A stretch of DNA of 64,000 nt from assembly GCF_002220095.1 (NCBI RefSeq), contig NZ_CP022372.1, forward strand, positions 1,336,501 to 1,400,500, given 5' to 3'. Every line of letters starts with the position of its first letter. The first letter of the stretch is position 1. The position numbers were made by a program, and so were the translations under genes. Source of the stretch: Bosea sp. AS-1. Its GTDB lineage: Bacteria; Pseudomonadota; Alphaproteobacteria; Rhizobiales; Beijerinckiaceae. The notes beneath the pieces were generated by a model that saw only the letters and a program-made list of their open reading frames with translations, did not search any database and had not been told where the DNA came from. Positions 55,304 to 64,000 of this stretch are shown one piece after another.

Positions 55304-55800
55304 GCCTCGTTCCGGTCCGGGCGCTCGGCGATGCCGCCGCTCTGGCGGGCGCGATAGGCGTCGAGGCGCCCGGCGAGGGCTTCGTCCGACAGGGCGAGGA
55401 CGGCGGCCGCGAGGAGCGCCGCGTTGACCGCGCCGGCTCGCCCGATGGCGAGCGTGCCGACGGGAATGCCGGCCGGCATTTGCACGATGGAGAGCAGGCT
55501 GTCCTGACCCGAGAGCGCCTTCGACTCGACCGGAACGCCGAAGACCGGCAGCGGCGTCAGCGAGGCGGTCATGCCCGGCAGGTGGGCGGCGCCGCCGGCA
55601 CCCGCGATCACCACCTTGAAGCCCTCGGCCTTGGCACCCTTGGCGAAGGTGAAGAGACGCTCCGGCGTGCGATGGGCCGAGACGATGCGGGCATCATAGG
55701 GAATGGCGAGAGCGTCCAGCGCCTCGGCGGCATGGCGCATCGTCGCCCAGTCGGACTGGCTGCCCATGATGATGGCGACGGGGGGGCTGGTCTGGGCCAT
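55300..55800 (-). CDS. purE: N5-carboxyaminoimidazole ribonucleotide mutase
   Basis: A 166-residue class I PurE that moves the carboxyl group of N5-CAIR to form CAIR. Family motifs are [18 protein letters not shown] (residues about 10-27), [12 protein letters not shown] (the catalytic His), [16 protein letters not shown] and [20 protein letters not shown]. It is the first gene of the purEK pair. The final residues (RPDRNEA) overlap the purK start. Confidence 0.97.
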   Translation of the reverse strand: MAQTSPPVAIIMGSQSDWATMRHAAEALDALAIPYDARIVSAHRTPERLFTFAKGAKAEGFKVVIAGAGGAAHLPGMTASLTPLPVFGVPVESKALSGQDSLLSIVQMPAGIPVGTLAIGRAGAVNAALLAAAVLALSDEALAGRLDAYRARQSGGIAERPDRNEA

Positions 55801-55895
55801 GGCTGCTCGGGCTCTGCCTCGGAAGCGCGCGATCTAGACCGCCAAGTACCAGATAAGCAAGGGCAGAATCAGGCGAAATGCCGTCGCTGCCGGGG

Positions 55896-56114
55896 TTATG
55901 CGATGATGTCGGGCGTCAGAGCGTCCTCGATCTGGGCGATGCGGTCCTTCAGATAGAGCTTGCGCTTCTTCAGCCGCTGCACCTGGATCTGATTGATCGA
56001 GCCGACACGCTCCAGCGCGTCGATGGCACTGTCGAGATCGCGGTGCTCCTCGCGCAGCCGCGCCAGCTCCGCGGTGAAGGTCTCGACCTCTTCCGGGCTG
56101 AGCTCGAATCCCAT
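55896..56114 (-). CDS. DUF465 (YdcH family) protein
   Basis: A 72-residue coiled-coil protein of the DUF465/YdcH family. The core pattern EEHRDLDSAIDALERV (residues about 22-37) and VQRLKKRKLYLKDRIAQIE (about 45-63) matches the two-helix hairpin of this family, which is common in alphaproteobacteria and of unknown role. The ATG at 56114 (MGFELSPEE) is preferred; the frame is open to 56249. It is divergent from a second DUF465 gene across 229 bases. Confidence 0.85.
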   Translation of the reverse strand: MGFELSPEEVETFTAELARLREEHRDLDSAIDALERVGSINQIQVQRLKKRKLYLKDRIAQIEDALTPDIIA

Positions 56115-56343
56115 GGCTATCTCATCATCGCCGCACTTCTGCGCGACTATGCCTTTGCCGCGACGCGCACTGCAAGAGCGGCGCCGCGGCGCGCGAGCCA
56201 GCGAAGCCTCATATTCACGGCTTCCTGGGAACCAGTCGGACAGGATCACAGAATCTCATGAATGCCGTGTGACAGCCCGGGGCAGACGCGAAGCCGGCTT
56301 TCTGTCAGACTGGCCCGGTCAACCGCTCATCAGGAGGATCCAG

Positions 56344-56532
56344 ATGTCGTTGCAGACCCGTCTTATCGAACTCGAGCGCAAGCATCGCCAACTCGAAGAT
56401 GCGATCGCTCAGGCCGTGGCGAGTCCCTCATCGAGCGACCTCAGCGTCGCGGAGCTGAAGCGGAAGAAGTTGCTACTGAAGGATGAGATCGAGCGCGTCA
56501 GGCTGACCATGCCGGAGCCGACCTTGCACTGA
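56344..56532 (+). CDS. DUF465 (YdcH family) protein, shorter paralogue
   Basis: A 62-residue coiled-coil protein. ERKHRQLEDAIAQAV (residues about 11-25) and AELKRKKLLLKDEIERVRL (about 36-54) mirror the two helices of the neighbour at 55896, so the two are paralogues in head-to-head arrangement. A perfect AGGAGG ribosome site at 56332-56337 sets the ATG at 56344. A strong terminator follows at 56580-56610. Function unknown. Confidence 0.85.
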   Translation: MSLQTRLIELERKHRQLEDAIAQAVASPSSSDLSVAELKRKKLLLKDEIERVRLTMPEPTLH

Positions 56533-56579
56533 GACAAGAAGACAGCGCCAGCACATGGCGCGTCGTTGGATGCGGTATC

Positions 56580-56610
56580 GAGCCGGCCCTCCGAGGGCCG
56601 GCTCTTTTTT
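56580..56610 (+). terminator. Intrinsic terminator after the second DUF465 gene
   Basis: GAGCCGGCCC and GGGCCGGCTC form a perfect 10-bp stem with a 5-base loop, followed by six T. It insulates the following stress-type promoter at 56633-56657. Confidence 0.92.
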
Positions 56611-56632
56611 GTCCGGTTCCTGCTGCAGGGAT

Positions 56633-56657
56633 GGAACCTTTCCGCGCCCCCGCCGTT
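56633..56657 (+). promoter_or_regulatory. Perfect EcfG general stress response promoter
   Basis: GGAAC (56633-56637) and CGTT (56654-56657) separated by exactly 16 bases match the consensus GGAAC-N16/17-CGTT of the alphaproteobacterial sigma factor EcfG. The GlsB-family gene starts 33 bases past the -10 element. Confidence 0.75.
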
Positions 56658-56689
56658 CATGCGTGGCGCTTCACCATGGGAGGGCGAGC

Positions 56690-56950
56690 ATGGGCATCAT
56701 CTGGACCATCATCATCGGCTTCATCGCAGGCATCGTCGCGAAGTTCATCACGCCGGGCTCGAATGAGCCGTCAGGTTTCATCCTGACGACAATCCTCGGC
56801 ATCATCGGCGCCTTCGTGGCGACCTATCTCGGCCAGTCCCTGGGCTGGTATGCGCCGGGCGAAGGAGCCGGGCTGGTCGGCGCCATCGTCGGTGCCGTCA
56901 TCGTCCTGTTGGTTTGGGCGATGATCAGTGGACGACGCAGTTCCGTCTGA
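56690..56950 (+). CDS. GlsB/YeaQ/YmgE family stress response membrane protein
   Basis: An 86-residue inner-membrane protein with three hydrophobic segments (residues about 3-19, 30-47 and 61-80). The sequence MGIIWTIIIGFIAGIVAKFI, then GFILTTILGIIGAFVATYLG, is the transglycosylase-associated (GlsB/YeaQ/YmgE) family signature. GGAGGG precedes the ATG. A perfect EcfG promoter lies upstream and the YidB-like gene starts 25 bases downstream, so both probably belong to the general stress regulon. Molecular function of the family is unknown. Confidence 0.92.
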   Translation: MGIIWTIIIGFIAGIVAKFITPGSNEPSGFILTTILGIIGAFVATYLGQSLGWYAPGEGAGLVGAIVGAVIVLLVWAMISGRRSSV

Positions 56951-56974
56951 TCCCATGAAGAAGGAGTGCCTATC

Positions 56975-57487
56975 GTGAGTAATGATGGCAACAGCAGCAG
57001 CGGCTTTCCGTCGCTGACCGCCCTGCTCGGGCTTCTCGCCGTCGCGGGCTACCAGCACCGCGACCAGATCTCGGACTGGTTCCGCAACAACATGGGCGGC
57101 GGGCAGGATGCTTCGCAACCCGGCGCCGGACAGGCGAATGCCGCGCCCGGCCAGCAGCAGGGCAGCGGCGGTCTTCTGGGCGGCCTCGGCGGGCTTCTCG
57201 GCGCGGGCGGTGCAGGTGCGATCCTGAACAGCGGCCTCGGCGAGCTGGTCGATCGCTTCAACCAGTCCGGACAGGGCGACAAGGCCAATTCCTGGGTCGG
57301 GTCCGGCCCCAACCAGGATGTCGCGCCGGGCGACCTCGAGCAGGCGCTCGGTCCGGAGGTGCTCGACGCCATCGCCAAGCAGACCGGCCTCTCGCGGGAG
57401 GACCTGCTGGCGCGGCTCTCCAAGGTCCTGCCGGATGCGGTCGACCGCTATACGCCCGGCGGCAGCCTGAGCAGCGCCCGCGGCTGA
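56975..57487 (+). CDS. YidB family (DUF937-type) protein
   Basis: A 170-residue protein of the YidB/DUF937 type. A short hydrophobic stretch (FPSLTALLGLLAVAGY, residues about 12-27) is followed by a Gly/Gln-rich low-complexity segment (about 45-90), and then the conserved C-terminal half: SWVGSGPNQDVAPGDLEQALG, QTGLSREDLLARLSKVLP and VDRYTPGGSL. The GTG at 56975 is chosen because AAGGAG sits at 56961-56966; the codon at 56966 overlaps that site. It follows the GlsB gene by 25 bases and shares its stress promoter. Function unknown. Confidence 0.88.
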   Translation: MSNDGNSSSGFPSLTALLGLLAVAGYQHRDQISDWFRNNMGGGQDASQPGAGQANAAPGQQQGSGGLLGGLGGLLGAGGAGAILNSGLGELVDRFNQSGQGDKANSWVGSGPNQDVAPGDLEQALGPEVLDAIAKQTGLSREDLLARLSKVLPDAVDRYTPGGSLSSARG

Positions 57488-57529
57488 ACGCCCCGGACAT
57501 AAGACAGATCGATATGCCGATGGCGCGGG

Positions 57530-59158
57530 CTAGAGAGCCCGCGCCATTTCGCGCAGGCGGAATTTCTGGATCTTGCCGGTCGAGGTCTTTGGGATCTCGG
57601 TGAAGACCACCGTTCGCGGGCATTTGAACGACGCCAGATGCTCCTTGCACCAGGCGATGAGCTCGGCCTCCGTCGCGGTTTTACCCGGCTTCAGCTCGAT
57701 GAAGGCGCAGGGCGTCTCGCCCCATTTCTCGTCCGGCCGGGCGACGACCGCCGCCGCCTGCACGGCCGGATGCTTGTAGAGCGCGTCCTCGACCTCGATG
57801 GAAGAGATGTTCTCGCCGCCCGAGATGATGATGTCTTTTGAGCGGTCCTTGAGCTGGATGTAGCCGTCCGGATAACGCACGCCGAGATCGCCGGTGTGGA
57901 ACCAGCCCCCGGTGAAGGCGGCCTGCGTCGATCTCGGATTCTTCAGATAGCCCTTCATCACGACGTTGCCGCGCATCATCACCTCGCCGAGCGTCTGTCC
58001 GTCGCGGGGAACGGGCTGCATCGTCTCGGGGTCGAGCACGTCGAGCCCCTCCAGGGCCGGATAGCGTACGCCCTGGCGGGCCTTCTTGGCGGCCTGCTCG
58101 GCGGCGGAGAGGGCATTCCAGTCGTCGTTCCAGTCGTTGACGACGGCGGGGCCATAGCACTCGGTCAGGCCATAGAGATGCGTCACTTCGAAGCCGGCCT
58201 GCTTCATGCCGGCGAGAACGGCCTCGGGCGGAGGCGCGGCGGCGGTGAAGAAGGAGACGGTCTGTGGAAAGTCGCGGCGCTCCTCGGCCGGGGCGTTGAG
58301 CAGCGTCGACATCACGATCGGAGCGCCGCAGAGATGCGTGACGCCATGATCGGCGAGCGCGTCATACATCGCCTTGGCCCGGACCTGCCGCAGACAGACA
58401 TGGGTGCCGGCCACAATCGAGATCGTCCAGGGGAAGCACCAGCCGTTGCAGTGGAACATCGGCAGCGTCCAGAGATAGACGGGGTGGCGGCCGAGATTGC
58501 CGGTGATGACGTTGGAGGTGGCGAGCAGGCTCGCGCCACGGTGATGGTAGACCACGCCCTTGGGGTCGCCGGTGGTGCCGGAGGTGTAGTTGAGCGCGAT
58601 GGCATCCCATTCGTCACCGGGCATCTGCCAGTCGAAGCCGGGATCGCCGCTCGCGACGAAATCTTCGTATTCGATCGTGCCCAACCGCTCGCCCGGCCCG
58701 TCATAGACCGGGTCGTCATAGTCGATGACCAGCGGCTTCGCCTTGCAGAGCGCCAGCGCCTCCTTGATCGTCTTCGAGAATTCGCGGTCGGTGATCAGCA
58801 CCTTGGCCTCGCCATGGTCGAGCGAGAAGGCGATGATCGCCGCGTCGAGCCGCGTGTTGAGCGTGTTCAGCACGGCGCCGGCCATGGGCACGCCGTAATG
58901 GCATTCGAGCATCGCCGGCGTGTTCGGCAGCATCGCGGCGACGGTGTCGTTCTTGCCGATGCCGTGCCTTGCCAGCGCGGAGGCGAGCCGGCGGGAGCGG
59001 GCATAGAACTCGGCATAGGAGCGCCGCAGCGAGCCGTGGACGATCGCGGTGTGGTTCGGAAAGACGGCGGCGGCACGCTCGAGGAAAGTCAGCGGCGTCA
59101 GCGGTTGATGGTTGGCCGGGTTGCGATCGAGATCGGTATCGTAAGCCGAGCGGGTCAT
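57530..59158 (-). CDS. Acyl-CoA synthetase (AMP-forming), DmdB/AlkK-like
   Basis: A 542-residue adenylate-forming ligase. Motifs are NYTSGTTGDPKGVVYHHRGA, the PMFHCNGWCFPW stretch typical of the medium-chain/DmdB/AlkK group, YGLTECYGP, WFHTGDLGVRYPDGY, ISGGENISSIEVED and the C-terminal catalytic lysine in PKTSTGKIQKFRLRE. It probably activates medium-chain or methylthio-propionate-like acids. It is transcribed alone, downstream of the TauE-type permease gene on the same strand with a gap of 98 bases, which could link the two. Confidence 0.92.
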   Translation of the reverse strand: MTRSAYDTDLDRNPANHQPLTPLTFLERAAAVFPNHTAIVHGSLRRSYAEFYARSRRLASALARHGIGKNDTVAAMLPNTPAMLECHYGVPMAGAVLNTLNTRLDAAIIAFSLDHGEAKVLITDREFSKTIKEALALCKAKPLVIDYDDPVYDGPGERLGTIEYEDFVASGDPGFDWQMPGDEWDAIALNYTSGTTGDPKGVVYHHRGASLLATSNVITGNLGRHPVYLWTLPMFHCNGWCFPWTISIVAGTHVCLRQVRAKAMYDALADHGVTHLCGAPIVMSTLLNAPAEERRDFPQTVSFFTAAAPPPEAVLAGMKQAGFEVTHLYGLTECYGPAVVNDWNDDWNALSAAEQAAKKARQGVRYPALEGLDVLDPETMQPVPRDGQTLGEVMMRGNVVMKGYLKNPRSTQAAFTGGWFHTGDLGVRYPDGYIQLKDRSKDIIISGGENISSIEVEDALYKHPAVQAAAVVARPDEKWGETPCAFIELKPGKTATEAELIAWCKEHLASFKCPRTVVFTEIPKTSTGKIQKFRLREMARAL

Positions 59159-59256
59159 GGATGCGCCTTCTGCCGGAACGTCAGCGCAGCCTTAGCGGCC
59201 GGCGCCTCCTTCGGTAATCCATCCTTTTTTCCGATGCGGCGCAATCGCGCGGCGGC

Positions 59257-60021
59257 TCAGCCGAAGAGATGCAGCCCGCGCAGACCGTCGAAGACGAGCT
59301 TCGCCCCGACCAGCAGGAGCAGCCAGTAGATATAGGTGTAGAAGCGCTCGGCCGGGACACGCCGGACCAGCCAGACGCCGGCGAAGGTCGCGGCGACCGC
59401 GACCGGCAACAGCGCCGCCGAGGCGGTAAGGTTCTGCAGACTGAACTGGCCAAGCGCGATGTAGGGACCGACCTTCACCAGGTTCATCGCAGCGAAGAAG
59501 ATCGCGCCGGTACCGACGAAGACCGCGGGCGGCAGCTTCTGCGGCATGACGTAGATCTGGAAGGGTGGCCCACCGGCGTGAGCGATCATGCTGGTGAAGC
59601 CGCAGACGAAGCCCCAGACGCTGCCCGCGCCCCAACGGGCCTTCGTGGCGACGGCCGCGCTCTTGTTGCCGCCCAGCATGCGGCGCAGCGCAAAGCCGAT
59701 GGAAATGATGCCGACGGCAAGCCCGACCGCGGCATCCGAGACCTTTGCCGCCAGAAGGTAACCCGCCAGCACGCCGACGAATGCGCCGGGCGCCAGCGTC
59801 GCGAGGTTGCGAAGGTCGAATTCGCGGCGATAGGACCAGACCGTCACCACATCCTGGGAGATGAGGAGCGGCAGCATGATCGCGGCCGCCGTCACCGGCG
59901 AGACGACCAGCGCCATCAGGGGCAGCGAGAGCAGGCCCAGGCCCGCGAAGCCACCCTTCGACAGCCCCATCAGGATAACGGCCGGCACCATGGCGGCGAA
60001 GAATGCGGTATCAAAGGTCAT
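59257..60021 (-). CDS. TauE/SafE family sulfite exporter-like permease
   Basis: A 254-residue inner-membrane protein with about eight helices in two related halves. The first half has PAVILMGLSKGGFAGLGLLS and the second has GFTSMIAHAGGPPFQIYVMP, the paired motifs of TauE/SafE permeases, which export sulfite, sulfoacetate or related anions. The ATG at 60021 (MTFDTAFFAAM) is preferred because the sequence before it in frame is basic and not membrane-like. It is divergent from prpE with 163 bases between. Confidence 0.9.
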   Translation of the reverse strand: MTFDTAFFAAMVPAVILMGLSKGGFAGLGLLSLPLMALVVSPVTAAAIMLPLLISQDVVTVWSYRREFDLRNLATLAPGAFVGVLAGYLLAAKVSDAAVGLAVGIISIGFALRRMLGGNKSAAVATKARWGAGSVWGFVCGFTSMIAHAGGPPFQIYVMPQKLPPAVFVGTGAIFFAAMNLVKVGPYIALGQFSLQNLTASAALLPVAVAATFAGVWLVRRVPAERFYTYIYWLLLLVGAKLVFDGLRGLHLFG

Positions 60022-60184
60022 GGAGCCGGAATCCGCGGGAACGGGGCGGGTGGGCGAAAGTCTGAGACGGCGATGCTTGCGCCAGGCGGACGGAATGCGC
60101 AGGGTTCCCGGCAAAACCGCCACGCGAACCGCCGGCCCGCCCGCGAGGCTTTAGGACGAAACCCGGCGAAGAGGAACGCTTCCG

Positions 60185-62119
<1,935 letters not shown>

Positions 62120-62142
62120 GGCCCTTCGTGCCGGAGTGCCGG

Positions 62143-63033
62143 CTAGTAGGCGATTGTTGCGCCGTTCCACCGCAGCAGACGCTCCGGCACGTCGATCCGC
62201 ATGAGGTCTTCCCCGACCAGCAGGGCGCCGTCATAGCCTGCGGCGCGGATTTCGCGGGCGAGCGCGGCGGTGTCGGCGTTGGGCGGCACCAGATGGGTCA
62301 ACGCCAGCGCCTTGGCACCGGCGCGCGTGGCGAGCCCCGCCACGATGGCAGGCGTCATATTGTAGCTCTCGACCGCCGCGACGGTTTGCGCCGACCGGAC
62401 CCCGGCGACGACGGGCATCTGGCTGGCAATGAAGACCTCGCAGACCAGCAGATCGCATCCGGCCGCTTGCGTCTCCAGCGAGGGCGTGAGGCGGGTGTCG
62501 CCGGAGAAGACGAGGCGGGTTCCGCCATGTGACAGGGCCAGGCCGAAAGCGGGCTCGACCGGCCGGTGGTCGACCAGGAAAGCCTCGACCGAGAGCTCTC
62601 CAAGACCCGCGACCGGGCCTTCCAGCAACTCCTCGAAGACGACCTCGAGCCCGGCGGTATCGGGCCGCTTCTCGAACGCGATGCGCAAGGCCCGCTCGCG
62701 CTCGAACGCGGCATATTGCGCACGGAGATTGGCGAGCGCGGGCGCTGGCGCAAGGATCCGCCAGGGCTTGGCACGGCCCTGATGCCAGGAGGAGACCACG
62801 AGCTGGTAGAAATCGACCAGATGGTCGGAATGCTCGTGCGTGACGATCAGGGCGTCGATGTCGGCGCCGCGTGTGCCCGCGGCAACGAGGCGCTGGCTAA
62901 CGCCGGAACCACAATCGATCAGCAGCCTGCGGCCGGCCGCCTCGACAAGATGCGAGGGGCCGGCGCGGCGAAGGCTTGCGGGCGGCGCGCCGGTGCCGAG
63001 GAAGGTGAAGGCGAGACCATCGATGCTCGACAT
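62143..63033 (-). CDS. MBL-fold hydrolase (RNase Z/ElaC-like)
   Basis: A 296-residue metallo-beta-lactamase-fold protein. The metal motif THEHSDHL has His66, His68, Asp70 and His71, followed downstream by VDHRP, the FSGDT loop and THLVPP, in the order seen in RNase Z-type hydrolases. FTFLGTGAPPAS at the start is typical of this group. The ATG at 63033 follows the stop of trcR by 31 bases on the same strand. It could process RNA 3' ends or hydrolyse a small ester; sequence does not decide. No arylsulfatase-like or exosite helix is evident. Confidence 0.87.
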   Translation of the reverse strand: MSSIDGLAFTFLGTGAPPASLRRAGPSHLVEAAGRRLLIDCGSGVSQRLVAAGTRGADIDALIVTHEHSDHLVDFYQLVVSSWHQGRAKPWRILAPAPALANLRAQYAAFERERALRIAFEKRPDTAGLEVVFEELLEGPVAGLGELSVEAFLVDHRPVEPAFGLALSHGGTRLVFSGDTRLTPSLETQAAGCDLLVCEVFIASQMPVVAGVRSAQTVAAVESYNMTPAIVAGLATRAGAKALALTHLVPPNADTAALAREIRAAGYDGALLVGEDLMRIDVPERLLRWNGATIAY

Positions 63034-63064
63034 GCGCAGCGTCGGCAACGGGTGAACGAGAGCC

Positions 63065-63793
63065 TTACTCGTCGTCCTCTTCCTCGGCCGGGCGCTTGAG
63101 CTGCTTGAGCTTGGCGAAGACGGAATCGACGTCGATCGCAGCCTCCTCCTCACGCTTCGGCCGGCTCATGTCGGCGAAGGGCTGGCTCTCGCTGTGGGTC
63201 GGCTCCGGCGCCGTGGTCTCCTCGGCGGAGAGCAAGGTCGAGCCGGCCTCGGCCAACGCGGCCGGGCGGTCCTTGGCGGCACGGGCCACCTCGAAGTCGA
63301 GATCGATCTGCGAGCACAGGCCGAGGCTGACCGGGTCGATCGGGGTCAGGGACTGGGCGTTCCAGTGGGTGCGATCGCGGATCTGCGCGATGGTCGACTT
63401 GGTCGTGCCGATCAGGCGGATGATCTGCGCGTCCTTGAGTTCGGGATGGTTGCGCAGCAGCCAGAGGATGGCGTTCGGCCGGTCCTGGCGCTTCGAGACG
63501 GGGGTGTAGCGCGGGCCCTTGGTGCGCTTGATCTCGGGCACCTTCACCTTGCGCTCGGCGAGGCGCAGATGGTGGTTCGGGTCCTTGGCGGCACGCTCCA
63601 GCTCCTCGCGGGTGAGCTGGCCCGAGGTGATCGGGTCGAGACCCTTGATGCCGGCCGCCACCTCGCCATCGGCGATGCCGCGCACTTCGAGCGGGTGCAG
63701 CTTGCAGAACTCGGCGATCTGCTCGAAGGTCAGCGAGGTGTTCTCGACCAGCCAGACCGCGGTGGCCTTGGGCATCAGCGGGGTTTGTGACAC
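63065..63793 (-). CDS. trcR: Cell cycle transcriptional regulator TrcR (DUF1013)
   Basis: A 242-residue DUF1013 protein, the TrcR regulator found across alphaproteobacteria. The family start is MPKATAVWLVENTSLTFEQI, and the conserved core runs through HPLEVRGIADGEVAAGIKGLDP, GPRYTPVSKRQDRP and LIGTTKSTIAQIRDRTHWN, with the HTH-like part near residues 115-150. The C-terminus is acidic and divergent. The GTG at 63793 lies behind CAGGAG; the inner ATG at 63775 is an alternative. The region between it and the window end (207 bases) holds the promoter; I see no gene in it. It precedes the MBL hydrolase on one strand. Confidence 0.93.
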   Translation of the reverse strand: MSQTPLMPKATAVWLVENTSLTFEQIAEFCKLHPLEVRGIADGEVAAGIKGLDPITSGQLTREELERAAKDPNHHLRLAERKVKVPEIKRTKGPRYTPVSKRQDRPNAILWLLRNHPELKDAQIIRLIGTTKSTIAQIRDRTHWNAQSLTPIDPVSLGLCSQIDLDFEVARAAKDRPAALAEAGSTLLSAEETTAPEPTHSESQPFADMSRPKREEEAAIDVDSVFAKLKQLKRPAEEEDDE

Positions 63794-64000
63794 GGGCGTC
63801 TCCTGAAATGCCCTGGCGCCGCTGAAGGGCTCGCAAGGGCAGGGTCGCGGACAATAGCTCTCATGCGCCGACCGGCCTCCCCGGCCGGCCATCCAAATCA
63901 TCGACGATGAGCAGGATGGCGCGCCTTATAGGCGAGGGCGAGGCAAGTGTCCACGAAAAGCGTGAGGCCACAGAACGCTATACCGTGAGAACGATCTTGC

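Noticed and set aside
63794..64000. Possible start of another gene at the window end
   Set aside because: I see no frame with family-like sequence; the segment is best read as the trcR upstream region.

Overview
This window is about 64 kb of GC-rich chromosome from an alphaproteobacterium. The gene set points to the Hyphomicrobiales (Rhizobiales), and a Bosea-like genus is my best guess by inference. The pointers are the sucCDAB-SDR-lpd arrangement, a TrcR/DUF1013 cell-cycle regulator, DUF465 proteins, an aa3 oxidase subunit IV, an iolCDEB cluster with an IolC-DUF2090 fusion, EcfG-type promoters, and a bdhA-patatin pair. I see no transposase, phage gene, CRISPR array, tRNA or rRNA. Genes are tightly packed: no gap between accepted genes exceeds 300 bases. 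The longest are 52036-52322 (287 bases) and 27118-27396 (279 bases), and I see no convincing gene in either.

Layout. 1-10455: TCA-cycle block, with sucC (3' part), sucD, sucA, sucB, an SDR, a MAPEG protein, a lactate permease on the opposite strand, and lpd ending in a strong terminator. 10571-16568: folD, then a forward set of cytosine-deaminase-like amidohydrolase, FAD-linked oxidase, flavodoxin-fold quinone reductase, MarR regulator and DMT exporter. 16616-20496: kup, ispG and a Zur-like Fur regulator, all reverse. 20610-23073: 3-hydroxybutyrate dehydrogenase overlapping a patatin, then a DUF3830 protein behind a structured leader. 23146-27711: KefB/YbaL-type antiporter, a polyhydroxyalkanoate-system protein, a 69-residue orphan, an ElaB-like membrane protein with an EcfG-like promoter, and two small lipoproteins.

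27832-38295: a long reverse-strand block reading, in transcription order, TRAP DctQM fusion, DctP, SDR, RpiR regulator, iolC-DUF2090, iolD, iolE, iolB. Between the regulator and iolC lie two operator-like sites (GGAA-N6-TTCC and a one-mismatch copy) exactly 30 bp apart. iolG, iolA and the usual inositol ABC importer are not in the window. 38529-45796: divergent IclR regulator, acyl-CoA ligase and tandem-PPC (DUF296) protein joined by 4-base overlaps, then a second acyl-CoA ligase (reverse), a BKACE-family enzyme and peptidase T. This is the least explained metabolic neighbourhood here.

45833-64000: a large autotransporter, a UbiB/ABC1 protein with an altered KxGQ motif, a YfcC-type carrier, an orphan aa3 oxidase subunit IV, a TPR lipoprotein, rpsU, purK-purE, two divergent DUF465 genes, a GlsB-YidB stress pair behind a perfect EcfG promoter, two more adenylate-forming ligases (one PrpE), a TauE/SafE permease, an MBL-fold hydrolase and trcR.

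Together the genes describe an aerobic heterotroph built around acyl-CoA and organic-acid catabolism: four acyl-CoA ligases, BKACE, PHB-linked genes, TRAP and lactate uptake, and the TCA cycle, with general-stress membrane proteins. Functions are assigned from motifs and family knowledge read by eye; no database search was possible.
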